This document shows, one piece after another, positions 1 through 5,273 of a stretch of 5,273 nucleotides of DNA. The notes below the pieces were generated by a model, which saw nothing but the letters and a program-made list of their open reading frames with translations, was not told the origin of the DNA and did not search any database. The position numbers and the translations under genes are program-made. The stretch is from positions 1 through 5,273 of the forward strand of contig CAMJXZ010000245.1 of assembly GCA_946409855.1 (NCBI GenBank), given 5' to 3'. Source of the DNA: an uncultured Clostridia bacterium (lineage in GTDB: Bacteria; Bacillota; Clostridia; Christensenellales; Aristaeellaceae). The number at the start of each line of letters is the position of its first letter. The first letter of the stretch is position 1.

Positions 1-1112
1 AACAGGTCTCCGCCCTGCTGGCCAAGTACGAGGAACTGACCGGCGTGAAGATCGTTTTCCAGCCCACCACTTCCACTCAGTACAACGCCACGCTGCGCCA
101 GCAGCTGGATGGCGGCATCGGCCCCGACCTGTTCTACAGCCGCACCTATGCAACCGGCGCCGAACTCTATGACAACGGCTTCAATGTGGCCTGCAATGAC
201 ATCCCCGGCGTCATGGACAACTTCACCGCCACCGCGCTGGAAGGCTTCACCGCCGCCGACGGCAGCGTTTTCGCTGTGCCCTTCGCGGCTGTCAGCCACT
301 TCGTGTACTACAACAAGGGCATTTTCGCCGAGAACAACATCGAAGTGCCCGCCACCTTCGAAGATTTCCTGGCCGCCTGCGAACAGCTGAAGGCCGCCGG
401 CATCACCCCGCTGGCCAACGGCATCGCCGCCAACTGGGATATCCTGGAATGCGTGCTGTGCAGCATGGTGCCCAACTACATCACTGCCGAAGAACGCGTC
501 GCCTATGAAAAGGGCGAAAAGAAGCTGAACGACGAGACCTGGGTGCAGATCTTCACCGACTTCGCCAAGCTGGTTCCCTACTTCCCCGAAGCGTTCGCTT
601 CCATCGATAATGACGGCGCCAACGTCATGTTCGGTCTGGGCCAGAGCGCGATGCTGATCGACGGCTCATGGAGCTACGGTACCCTGTCCAGCGACGAGTA
701 TGACATTGAAGTCGGCTTCTTCCCCATGCCCGCCCCCGCCGGCAAGGCTGCCGGTTTCAGCCTGCATCCCGACTTCGGCATTGCCGGCAATGCCGCTTCC
801 GCCCATCTGGAAGAGGTCAAGGCCTTCTTGGGCTGGCTGGCTTCCGTTGAAGGCGCGAAAGAAGCCGCCAAGGTCATTCCCGAAGGCTTCCTGCCCCTGA
901 TCAACGCCGATGTGGCCCCCGAAGGCAGCATCATTTCCGAGATGAACGCTGTAGGCGAAGGCAAGAACGCCGACCGCCGTTTCGTTTGGAACATGATGGC
1001 TCTGTATACGCCCTTCGTGGATCAGCTGAACGCCATCGCCCGCGGCGAACAGACCCCCCAGGGTGCGGCGGACGTGATCAACGCCGCCTGGGAAGCGGAA
1101 CTTGCCAAATAA
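1..1112 (+). CDS. ABC transporter family 1 solute-binding protein, probably for carbohydrate (5' partial)
   Basis: This is the extracellular solute receptor of an ABC importer. The frame is open from the left edge (first full codon at 3) to TAA at 1110-1112, giving 369 residues. The GTG at 45 is internal, since in-frame coding sequence precedes it. The missing N-terminus should hold the signal peptide and lipobox cysteine; family members are usually about 420-450 aa, so perhaps 50-80 residues are lost. Visible family 1 (SBP_bac_1) hallmarks, counted from codon 3, are an early GPDLFY stretch, the VPF...YYNKGIF lobe motif at about 92-108, and FGLGQSAMLIDGSW at about 210-223, which matches the usual F..G.AAM...GSW block. 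A GIAGNA segment and a C-terminal helical region follow. The two permeases downstream support the role. Sugar as substrate is inferred from the permease type; the actual ligand is unknown. Confidence 0.93.
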   Translation, partial: QVSALLAKYEELTGVKIVFQPTTSTQYNATLRQQLDGGIGPDLFYSRTYATGAELYDNGFNVACNDIPGVMDNFTATALEGFTAADGSVFAVPFAAVSHFVYYNKGIFAENNIEVPATFEDFLAACEQLKAAGITPLANGIAANWDILECVLCSMVPNYITAEERVAYEKGEKKLNDETWVQIFTDFAKLVPYFPEAFASIDNDGANVMFGLGQSAMLIDGSWSYGTLSSDEYDIEVGFFPMPAPAGKAAGFSLHPDFGIAGNAASAHLEEVKAFLGWLASVEGAKEAAKVIPEGFLPLINADVAPEGSIISEMNAVGEGKNADRRFVWNMMALYTPFVDQLNAIARGEQTPQGAADVINAAWEAELAK

Positions 1113-1126
1113 TCCCGATCTGATCC

Positions 1127-1167
1127 AGCAGGGCAGGCTGCGGCCTGCCCTGCTCTTCCTTCTTTTT
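1127..1167 (+). terminator. Intra-operon hairpin with T-rich tail (attenuator or partial terminator)
   Basis: The arms AGCAGGGCAGG (1127-1137) and CCTGCCCTGCT (1144-1154) are perfect reverse complements. A closing C-G pair makes a 12-bp stem with a TGCG tetraloop. The T-rich tract at 1155-1167 follows, ending in five Ts. It starts 14 nt after the binding-protein stop and ends 22 nt before the permease ATG. It has the form of an intrinsic terminator, but the Ts are interrupted by Cs, so partial read-through is likely. In many ABC operons such an element raises binding-protein mRNA relative to permease mRNA by termination or by protecting the 3' end. That role is inferred here. Confidence 0.75.
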
Positions 1168-1189
1168 ATGGAAAAGGAGTGGACGCGCT

Positions 1190-2140
1190 ATGCCGGCAAA
1201 ACCGAAAAAGATCCAGGCCTTCCAGGGCGGGAAAAGCATCAAGCCCGGTGGCATTTACTGGATGCGCTATGTGCTGCCAGCAATGGTGTTTTACGTGATT
1301 TTCATGGCCTATCCCATGCTGGATTCCGTACGCCTGTCCCTGTACGAGGGGACGGCGGGCGTGCGCCAGTATGTGGGCTTTGCCAACTATGTGCGTCTGT
1401 TCACGGATGAAGTGGTCTCCACCCGCTTCTGGAACGCGTTCAAAAATAACTGGGTCTTTTTCGCCTATCACATGCTGGTGCAGAATTCGCTGGGCATCCT
1501 GTTCGCGGCCATCCTGACCAACCGCACGATGAAAGGGCGTTCGTTTTACCAGACGCTGATTTTTATCCCCTGCACCGTGGCCGTGCTGGTGACCGGCTAT
1601 CTGTTCAAGATGATGATGAACCCGCAGTGGGCGAAGGCTCCGCTGGAAAAGGTGGGCTTGGGCTTCCTGGTACACTCCCCGCAGGGGTGGCTGGGCGACC
1701 CGGGGACGGCCCTGTCCGCTGTCTCCCTGGTATCCGTCTGGCAGTGGGTGGGCATTCCCACGATGATGTTCGTGGCCGCTTTCCAGAGCATTGACGACGA
1801 CCTGATCGAGGCCGCCTCCATCGAGGGAGCAAACCCATGGCAGCAGTTTGTCCGCATCCGCGTCCCGCTGATCATGCCGGTGATTGGCATGGTTGCCATC
1901 ATGACCTTTGTTTCCAACTTCAATGCCTTTGATGTCGTCTTCTCAATGGAAACCCTGGATGGCGCGCCCAACTATTCCACCGACCTGATCGGGACGCTGT
2001 TCTACCGCTACGGCGTCGCCGGCCAGCATCCGGTAGGCATTCCGGAGCCGGGCGTCGGGTCCGCCATTTCCACCTCCATCTTCTTTATGCTTTTGTGCGG
2101 GGTCGTCCCCGTTTTGGTCAAGACGCAGGGGAAGGAGTGA
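1190..2140 (+). CDS. Sugar ABC transporter permease, MalF/UgpA-type
   Basis: This is one of two inner-membrane channel subunits of the importer (CUT1-like, binding-protein-dependent transport family), 316 aa, the usual length for a short MalF-type subunit. The ATG at 1190 is set by AAAAGGAG at 1172-1179, ten nt upstream. A basic 20-residue cytoplasmic N-tail is followed by about six membrane segments near residues 24-45, 86-110, 121-142, 174-198, 226-247 and 292-310. The EAA loop that docks on the ATPase is clear: E207-A-A, G213 and P226 in the arrangement EAA---G---------I-VP. A loop of roughly 40 residues (250-290) precedes the last helix. It ends six nt before the partner permease, so the two are almost certainly cotranslated. 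Family membership is firm; the transported solute is not determined by the sequence. Confidence 0.95.
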   Translation: MPAKPKKIQAFQGGKSIKPGGIYWMRYVLPAMVFYVIFMAYPMLDSVRLSLYEGTAGVRQYVGFANYVRLFTDEVVSTRFWNAFKNNWVFFAYHMLVQNSLGILFAAILTNRTMKGRSFYQTLIFIPCTVAVLVTGYLFKMMMNPQWAKAPLEKVGLGFLVHSPQGWLGDPGTALSAVSLVSVWQWVGIPTMMFVAAFQSIDDDLIEAASIEGANPWQQFVRIRVPLIMPVIGMVAIMTFVSNFNAFDVVFSMETLDGAPNYSTDLIGTLFYRYGVAGQHPVGIPEPGVGSAISTSIFFMLLCGVVPVLVKTQGKE

Positions 2141-2146
2141 GGTGGG

Positions 2147-2998
2147 ATGGCAAAGGACAAAAAGACCCGTTCGCTCCGGATCATGAACATGCACATTCCC
2201 TATCACATCATCATGATCATCTGGTCCTTCATCGCGATGTTCCCTATGTGGTTCCTGTTTATCAACACCTTCAAGGTCAAAAAGGAAATCTACACCAACT
2301 TTTTCGGCCTGCCGTCCAAATGGACGCTTGCCAATTACCAGGCGCTGATGTCGAGCAGCGACTTTTTCGCCTACTTCCGCAATTCCTTTTTCGTCGTGGT
2401 CGTGAGCCTGTTCATGATCCTTTTCCTGGGCTCCCTGTGCGCCTACGCGCTGGCACACTGGCGCAGCAGGGCCTCCCGCGGGATTTATTTCTTCTTCGTC
2501 ATCGGCATGATGCTGCCCATCAAGATCGCCACTATCCGCCTGCTGCAGATCATGAAAGCGCTGAACGTCCTGAACACCCTGTTCAGCCTGTACCCTGTGT
2601 ACATCGCCATGGGCCTGCCCACCGCGGTGTTCATCCTGACGGAGTTCATTCACGGCCTGCCCGGTGAGCTTTATGAGGCGGGCTATATGGACGGGGCCAG
2701 CCGCTTCCGGATCTATTATCAGATCGTTCTTCCCCTGATCCGCCCCGCTCTGGCCACTGTGGCTATCTACAACCTGGTGCCCGTCTGGAACGACCTGTGG
2801 TTCCCGCTGATCTTTATCACCAAGGAATCACAGAAAACGGTGTTGCTGGCCGTCACTCGCCTGCAGGGCCAGTACAGCACGGACTGGCCGAAGGTCCTCA
2901 CCATCCTGGCCATGAGCGCCCTGCCGGTGATCATGCTGTACCTGGCGTTTTCCAAGCAGTTTGTCAAAGGACTGACTGCCGGGGCCGTGAAAGGATAA
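2147..2998 (+). CDS. Sugar ABC transporter permease, MalG/UgpE-type
   Basis: This is the second channel subunit, expected to form a heterodimer with the preceding permease. It has 283 aa, typical for MalG-type proteins. The start ATG at 2147 has AAGGAG at 2132-2137, inside the end of the previous gene, plus a nearer GGTGGG. A basic N-tail (MAKDKKTRSLR) precedes about six membrane segments near 20-41, 79-102, 112-130, 145-166, 198-220 and 249-268. The first periplasmic loop carries the NTFKVKKEIYTNFFGLP-like segment usual in MalG proteins. The EAA loop is E177-A-G, G183 and LP at 195-196, with Gly in place of the second Ala, a common variant. The C-terminus KQFVKGLTAGAVKG is the characteristic MalG ending. 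The gene is followed 13 nt later by a strong terminator, so no ATPase gene lies downstream in this operon. Confidence 0.95.
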   Translation: MAKDKKTRSLRIMNMHIPYHIIMIIWSFIAMFPMWFLFINTFKVKKEIYTNFFGLPSKWTLANYQALMSSSDFFAYFRNSFFVVVVSLFMILFLGSLCAYALAHWRSRASRGIYFFFVIGMMLPIKIATIRLLQIMKALNVLNTLFSLYPVYIAMGLPTAVFILTEFIHGLPGELYEAGYMDGASRFRIYYQIVLPLIRPALATVAIYNLVPVWNDLWFPLIFITKESQKTVLLAVTRLQGQYSTDWPKVLTILAMSALPVIMLYLAFSKQFVKGLTAGAVKG

Positions 2999-3004
2999 TG
3001 GCAT

Positions 3005-3058
3005 AAAAATCAACCGCTCCCCTGCCGGCAAAGCTGCGCCGGCAGGGGAGCGGTTTTA
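3005..3058. terminator. Bidirectional intrinsic terminator between convergent genes
   Basis: The arms 3012-3029 and 3038-3055 are a perfect 18-bp inverted repeat around an 8-nt loop (AAAGCTGC). On the plus strand the right arm runs into TTTTAT, ending the ABC operon. On the minus strand the other arm is followed by GATTTTTAT, derived from the A-run at 3005-3009, which can end the acetyltransferase transcript. The position between two converging genes fits both uses. Confidence 0.92.
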
Positions 3059-3062
3059 TGGA

Positions 3063-3097
3063 CCCGTCCGGAGTACAGGATGCTCCGGGCGGGTTTT
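3063..3097 (+). terminator. Second, back-up terminator hairpin
   Basis: CCCGTCCGGAG (3063-3073) pairs with CTCCGGGCGGG (3083-3093) through 11 positions with one G-T wobble, around a 9-nt loop. It is followed by TTTT at 3094-3097. It lies only 7 nt beyond the first hairpin and would catch plus-strand read-through. On the minus strand it directly follows the acetyltransferase stop but lacks a T-run, so it is more likely a 3'-end stabiliser in that direction. Confidence 0.65.
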
Positions 3098-3102
3098 CGG
3101 TG

Positions 3103-3696
3103 TCATTCACTGTCTTTGGAAGCGCCCTTGGCCCAGGCGCTTCTGCCCCGGTCGCTGACCTTCCTGGCCGGAACGCCGGCGACGGCGATGTCCTCTTCCG
3201 TTACGTCCTTGTTCACCACGGCGTTGGCGCCGACGGCGACGCTGTCCGCGATGCGCGTCTTGCCCAGGATCACCGCGCCGTACCCGACGATCACCCGGTT
3301 CCCCAAGACGGGAGCGTCGTCATTCGTGCCTCCCGCCACGATGCCGACGTTCATGTGCAGCACGCAGTCTTCCCCGAGGACGGCCCCCTTGTTGATCAGC
3401 ACCGGGCCGACATGCATGATCTTCAGCCCCTTGCCGCAGCTGTTGAGCGGAACATGGATCGCGTACCGGCTCTGCAGCTTCAGGAGCCGGAACCGGGTGA
3501 GCCGCAGGAGCAGGCGCTTACGGGTGTTCAGGTAATACTCGGCCTTCCTGAGCAGCTTCTGGTGCTTCCATAAAACGGCCTTTTCGCCCTGGTTCAGGAG
3601 CACTTTGAGCCCGGAGACGTTTCCGTACACGCGGTGCTCGTATTGAAGCCATTCTTTCAGTTCTTCCCTGGTGGTGATGGTCTTGTGTTCGCTCAT
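3103..3696 (-). CDS. Left-handed beta-helix acetyltransferase, serine-acetyltransferase/WcaB-like
   Basis: This 197-aa protein is likely a cytoplasmic acetyl-CoA-dependent O-acetyltransferase of the hexapeptide-repeat superfamily. The N-terminal 75 residues are helical, very basic at 49-75 and rich in Leu/Arg. From about residue 79 come hexapeptide turns: KGLKIMHVGPVLIN, GAVLGEDCVLHMNVGIVAGG, VLGNRVIVGYGAVILGKTRIADSV, then AVGANAVV. The usual closing AVAGVPARKV is at 171-180. The ATG at 3694-3696 has AAAGGGG seven nt upstream. H95 sits where CysE has its catalytic His (DHATG). By a from-memory alignment, the paired Asp (CysE VDIHP) is Ala79 and the DRHPKI His is Ala128 in NDDAPVLG. That argues against true serine acetyltransferase and for a sugar or envelope-polymer acceptor, as in WcaB-like proteins. 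No polysaccharide genes adjoin it. The acceptor is unknown. Confidence 0.88.
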   Translation of the reverse strand: MSEHKTITTREELKEWLQYEHRVYGNVSGLKVLLNQGEKAVLWKHQKLLRKAEYYLNTRKRLLLRLTRFRLLKLQSRYAIHVPLNSCGKGLKIMHVGPVLINKGAVLGEDCVLHMNVGIVAGGTNDDAPVLGNRVIVGYGAVILGKTRIADSVAVGANAVVNKDVTEEDIAVAGVPARKVSDRGRSAWAKGASKDSE

Positions 3697-3815
3697 CGGT
3701 TTACCCCTTTGCCGTTTGGCGTATCACGCGGATGCTCGCTGCGGTGCCGGATGGAATTGTCCCGTTCCGGCGATGACCGGAAAATAGCTGCAGAAAACAG
3801 ATGCTTTTAACAGAA

Positions 3816-3843
3816 ATTATACGCCTGTCCCGGAAAAAGTCAA
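3816..3843 (-). promoter_or_regulatory. Sigma-A-type promoter for the acetyltransferase
   Basis: Read on the minus strand, TTGACT (3843-3838) and TATAAT (3821-3816) are separated by 16 nt. The -10 is a perfect consensus and the -35 matches 5 of 6. Transcription should start near 3809, giving a 5' leader of about 113 nt before the acetyltransferase ATG. The local sequence is AT-richer than the surroundings. This makes the acetyltransferase independently transcribed and not simply the third gene of the esterase operon. Confidence 0.8.
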
Positions 3844-3880
3844 TGGGCGGAAAACGAACCGGGCAGGACAAAGGGTTCTA

Positions 3881-3906
3881 TAAACCCCGCGGACAGGGCC
3901 GCGGGG
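3881..3906 (-). terminator. Candidate terminator of the kinase-esterase transcript
   Basis: CCCCGCGG (3885-3892) and CCGCGGGG (3899-3906) form a perfect 8-bp all-GC stem with a 6-nt loop. On the minus strand it is followed by TTTAT. It lies about 160 nt beyond the esterase stop and about 40 nt upstream of the acetyltransferase -35. The T-run is short, so it could be weak. Confidence 0.5.
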
Positions 3907-3925
3907 GAGAAACTGTGTACACTTC

Positions 3926-3941
3926 CGGCGGTATTCCGCCG
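3926..3941. repeat. Short inverted repeat
   Basis: CGGCGG and CCGCCG form a perfect 6-bp stem around TATT. No T-run follows on either strand, so it is not a terminator by itself. It may be a transcript 3'-end structure or chance in GC-rich DNA. Confidence 0.35.
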
Positions 3942-4063
3942 CTCAGCCGCTATTCATCCTGGCTTTTCTCACGGAAGTTCTCTGTTTACAGAATTGATTT
4001 CAACGGGCCGACCGCGGGCTTGCCGCATAAAGTATGCTGTTTTGTGCGCTGCCTGCCCGGCTA

Positions 4064-4912
4064 TCAGTCTTCCTGCTGATCCTGTGAGGGAGGCTGAAGG
4101 GATGATTCATCCCGCGCAAGCGAGCGGCCAATCCGCTCCACCAGTCTCTCGCCGGCCCGCTTCGCGATATCCTGCTCCGGATAGAGCATATCAAAGGCAT
4201 GCACGTTTGTGGGATACACATCCGCCTCCGCTTCCACGCCCGCCGCTCTCAGGTTTGCCGCATACTGAAGCGTCTCCGCGTAAAACGGTTCCCCCTCGCC
4301 CACAAAAGTATAGCAGGGCGGTAAACCGCGATAGTCCGTCTGCTGCGCCGGGGAAGCATACGGGGAGACGGCCTTCTTCGCGCTGCTGCGCAGATAGAGA
4401 CGCCAGCCGATATGGTTCCTCCGGGTATTCCAGATCCTGCCGTGGTTGTCCCGGCTGCTCTCCGTGTCCAGGCTGCTGAGCATCGGGTACAGCGGGATCT
4501 GGAAGAAGACGCGGATGCCCCTGTCTCTCGCCATCATGCACACGGCGGCGCACAGCCCTCCGCCGGCGCTCTCGCCGCCCACCATGATCCGGTCGAAGCC
4601 CAGTTCTGCCCGATGCCCGTCCATATACTGAAGGACAGTAAAGCAATCATTCACCGCGGCCGGATACGGATGCAGCCAGGCCAGCCGGTATCCCGGAGAA
4701 AAAACCGTCAGGCCGAAGTGCTTCATGAGATTCGCGGCGCGGCTCATGTACACCATTTCTTTCATCCCCGTGATATAGCCGCCGCCATGGATCCAGAGCA
4801 GTCCCACGCGCGCGGGTCTGACGGTTTTGGGCTTCAGAATCAGGGTCGGCACACCGCCGATTTTCTGCTTTTGTACGGACATATCATGATCCGGTTTCAG
4901 GCTGATCTTCAT
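4064..4912 (-). CDS. HSL-type alpha/beta-hydrolase (esterase/lipase-like)
   Basis: This is a predicted carboxylic-ester hydrolase of the alpha/beta-hydrolase 3 (hormone-sensitive lipase, Est/AES-like) family, 282 aa, close to the usual 300. The oxyanion-hole motif HGGGY is at residues 42-46. The nucleophile elbow GGESAGGG has Ser115. The general base is probably His238 in NVHAFDM. The acid position falls in VGEGEPFYAET, where Glu208 replaces the more usual Asp. No signal peptide is seen, so it is likely cytoplasmic. About 18 residues at the C-terminus (from about 265) are polar, with many Ser/Gln/Asp/Glu, and look disordered. The ATG (4910-4912) is preceded by AAAGG at 4924-4920, immediately after the TAG of the upstream kinase-like gene. 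The 12-nt gap implies one operon. Substrate is unknown; short-chain acyl esters are typical of the family. Confidence 0.92.
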   Translation of the reverse strand: MKISLKPDHDMSVQKQKIGGVPTLILKPKTVRPARVGLLWIHGGGYITGMKEMVYMSRAANLMKHFGLTVFSPGYRLAWLHPYPAAVNDCFTVLQYMDGHRAELGFDRIMVGGESAGGGLCAAVCMMARDRGIRVFFQIPLYPMLSSLDTESSRDNHGRIWNTRRNHIGWRLYLRSSAKKAVSPYASPAQQTDYRGLPPCYTFVGEGEPFYAETLQYAANLRAAGVEAEADVYPTNVHAFDMLYPEQDIAKRAGERLVERIGRSLARDESSLQPPSQDQQED

Positions 4913-4924
4913 TGTGCCGCCTTT

Positions 4925-5273
4925 CTACAGACTGGTCCAAAGAAGCAGCGCCGCCGCAATCACCGCGTGAACCGTAACCGTATCATATTCACTGGGCGAG
5001 AACAGCTCCGCCGCCGTACCAGGCAATGCAGCCGCGAAAGATATCAGGAAAGCGTATGAAACGGGCATGCCCTGAACCAGCGTCAGCATGCCCGCGCCGG
5101 CCAGTACGGACACGACCAGCATGGCCGCGCTGCCTTCCCAGGACTTTTTCCCATCCGTCAGCTTCGATTTTACCTTATGTTTCCCAAAGGGAATGCCGAC
5201 CAGGGCCGCCGCCGCGTCGCCCGTGCCCCACATCAGGATGGCCGCCGCCGCCAGATGAGGCTTTCCGAAAATT
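4925..5273 (-). CDS. Diacylglycerol/polyprenol kinase family membrane protein (SEC59/COG0170-like), 5' partial
   Basis: This is the C-terminal 115 residues of a gene running off the right edge; the frame stays open upstream of the Met at 5233, so that Met is internal. Signature: a GTGDAAAALVG segment (residues 16-26 of the fragment), then FGKHK and GKKSWEGS. This arrangement is typical of the CTP-dependent dolichol/phytol/diacylglycerol kinase family and related to CDP-diglyceride synthases. Three hydrophobic segments follow: one after WEGS, one around VSYAFLISFAAALPGTAAEL, and the last at the C-terminus. The ELFSPSEYDTVTV stretch matches the family's conserved acidic E...D..TV end. It would phosphorylate a lipid alcohol at the membrane. 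Bacterial members are mostly uncharacterised, so the specific substrate (polyprenol, diacylglycerol or another) is not assignable. It is cotranscribed with the esterase that begins 12 nt after its TAG. Confidence 0.85.
   Translation of the reverse strand, partial: IFGKPHLAAAAILMWGTGDAAAALVGIPFGKHKVKSKLTDGKKSWEGSAAMLVVSVLAGAGMLTLVQGMPVSYAFLISFAAALPGTAAELFSPSEYDTVTVHAVIAAALLLWTSL

Larger units (their letters stand above)
3697..4063. other. 367-nt gene-free stretch with regulatory elements
   Basis: This gap lies between the esterase stop and the acetyltransferase start, both on the minus strand. I see no convincing gene in it on either strand. Going in the direction of transcription (right to left) it holds about 120 nt with no clear feature, a 6-bp GC hairpin (3926-3941), an 8-bp GC hairpin followed by TTTAT (3885-3906), a near-consensus promoter (3816-3843) and a leader of about 113 nt. 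Two short mutually exclusive inverted repeats (around 3746-3780) lie in the leader. The stretch between 3950 and 4063 shows nothing I can name. Confidence 0.7.

Noticed and set aside
1166..1675. Minus-strand open frame of 169 codons opposite the first permease
   Set aside because: It is an antisense shadow of a well-supported gene, with no start signal and no domain features.
1943..2653. Minus-strand open frame of 236 codons, rich in Asp, His and Gln
   Set aside because: It lies opposite both permease genes, which have clear family motifs. Its composition is what the reverse complement of GC-rich membrane-protein codons gives.
3058..3573. Plus-strand open frames opposite the acetyltransferase (two overlapping, to about 3573)
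   Set aside because: The minus-strand protein shows coherent hexapeptide repeats. The plus-strand translations are low-complexity shadows, and one starts within the terminator.
3878..3884. CTATAAA on the plus strand as a possible -10 box
   Set aside because: No -35-like sequence lies at a suitable distance and no plus-strand gene follows it.
3915..3922. Palindrome GTGTACAC as a possible operator
   Set aside because: It is a single 8-nt palindrome, over 70 nt upstream of the -35, with no second copy near any promoter; chance is sufficient.
3801..4079. Plus-strand open frame of 92 codons in the gap between the acetyltransferase and the esterase
   Set aside because: It has no ribosome binding site before the ATG, no recognisable motif, runs across the minus-strand promoter and hairpins, and ends inside the esterase gene.
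4412..5059. Plus-strand open frame of 215 codons opposite the esterase and kinase-like gene
   Set aside because: It spans two minus-strand genes and their junction, and it has no recognisable motif.

Overview
The window suggests a moderately GC-rich (about 60% by eye) Gram-positive-type bacterium, most plausibly a Clostridia-like member of the Bacillota. This is inferred from AAGGAG-type ribosome binding sites, a CUT1-type sugar ABC operon without its own ATPase in view, and a near-consensus sigma-A promoter. No taxonomic marker gene is present, so the assignment is tentative. No RNA genes, CRISPR arrays, insertion sequences or phage genes are seen. Most of the window is ordinary chromosomal sequence.

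Left half (1-3055, plus strand): a carbohydrate ABC uptake operon. A family 1 solute-binding protein, cut by the left edge, is followed by two MalF/MalG-type permeases. A perfect 12-bp hairpin with a T-rich tail lies between the binding protein and the first permease. It looks like a partial terminator that would let the binding protein be made in excess. The two permease genes are 6 nt apart. The operon ends at a perfect 18-bp hairpin flanked by T/A runs on both sides, followed by a second hairpin. This pair separates it from the minus-strand genes that converge on it.

Right half (3056-5273, minus strand, read from the right edge leftwards): the C-terminal part of a SEC59/diacylglycerol-polyprenol kinase-like membrane protein comes first. 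Twelve nt later comes an HSL-type alpha/beta-hydrolase (esterase). After a 367-nt gene-free stretch comes a left-handed beta-helix acetyltransferase of the serine-acetyltransferase/WcaB type. The gap holds a GC-rich hairpin that may end the kinase-esterase transcript. It also holds a strong promoter (TTGACT-16 nt-TATAAT) giving the acetyltransferase its own roughly 113-nt leader.

The ABC genes work together as an importer whose substrate cannot be read from the sequence. The kinase, esterase and acetyltransferase could all act on lipid or envelope acyl chemistry, but that link rests only on proximity. I see no strong evidence of a wholly new system. The most checkable oddities are the internal operon hairpin, the acetyltransferase that lacks CysE catalytic positions, and the esterase with Glu where the catalytic acid is usually Asp.
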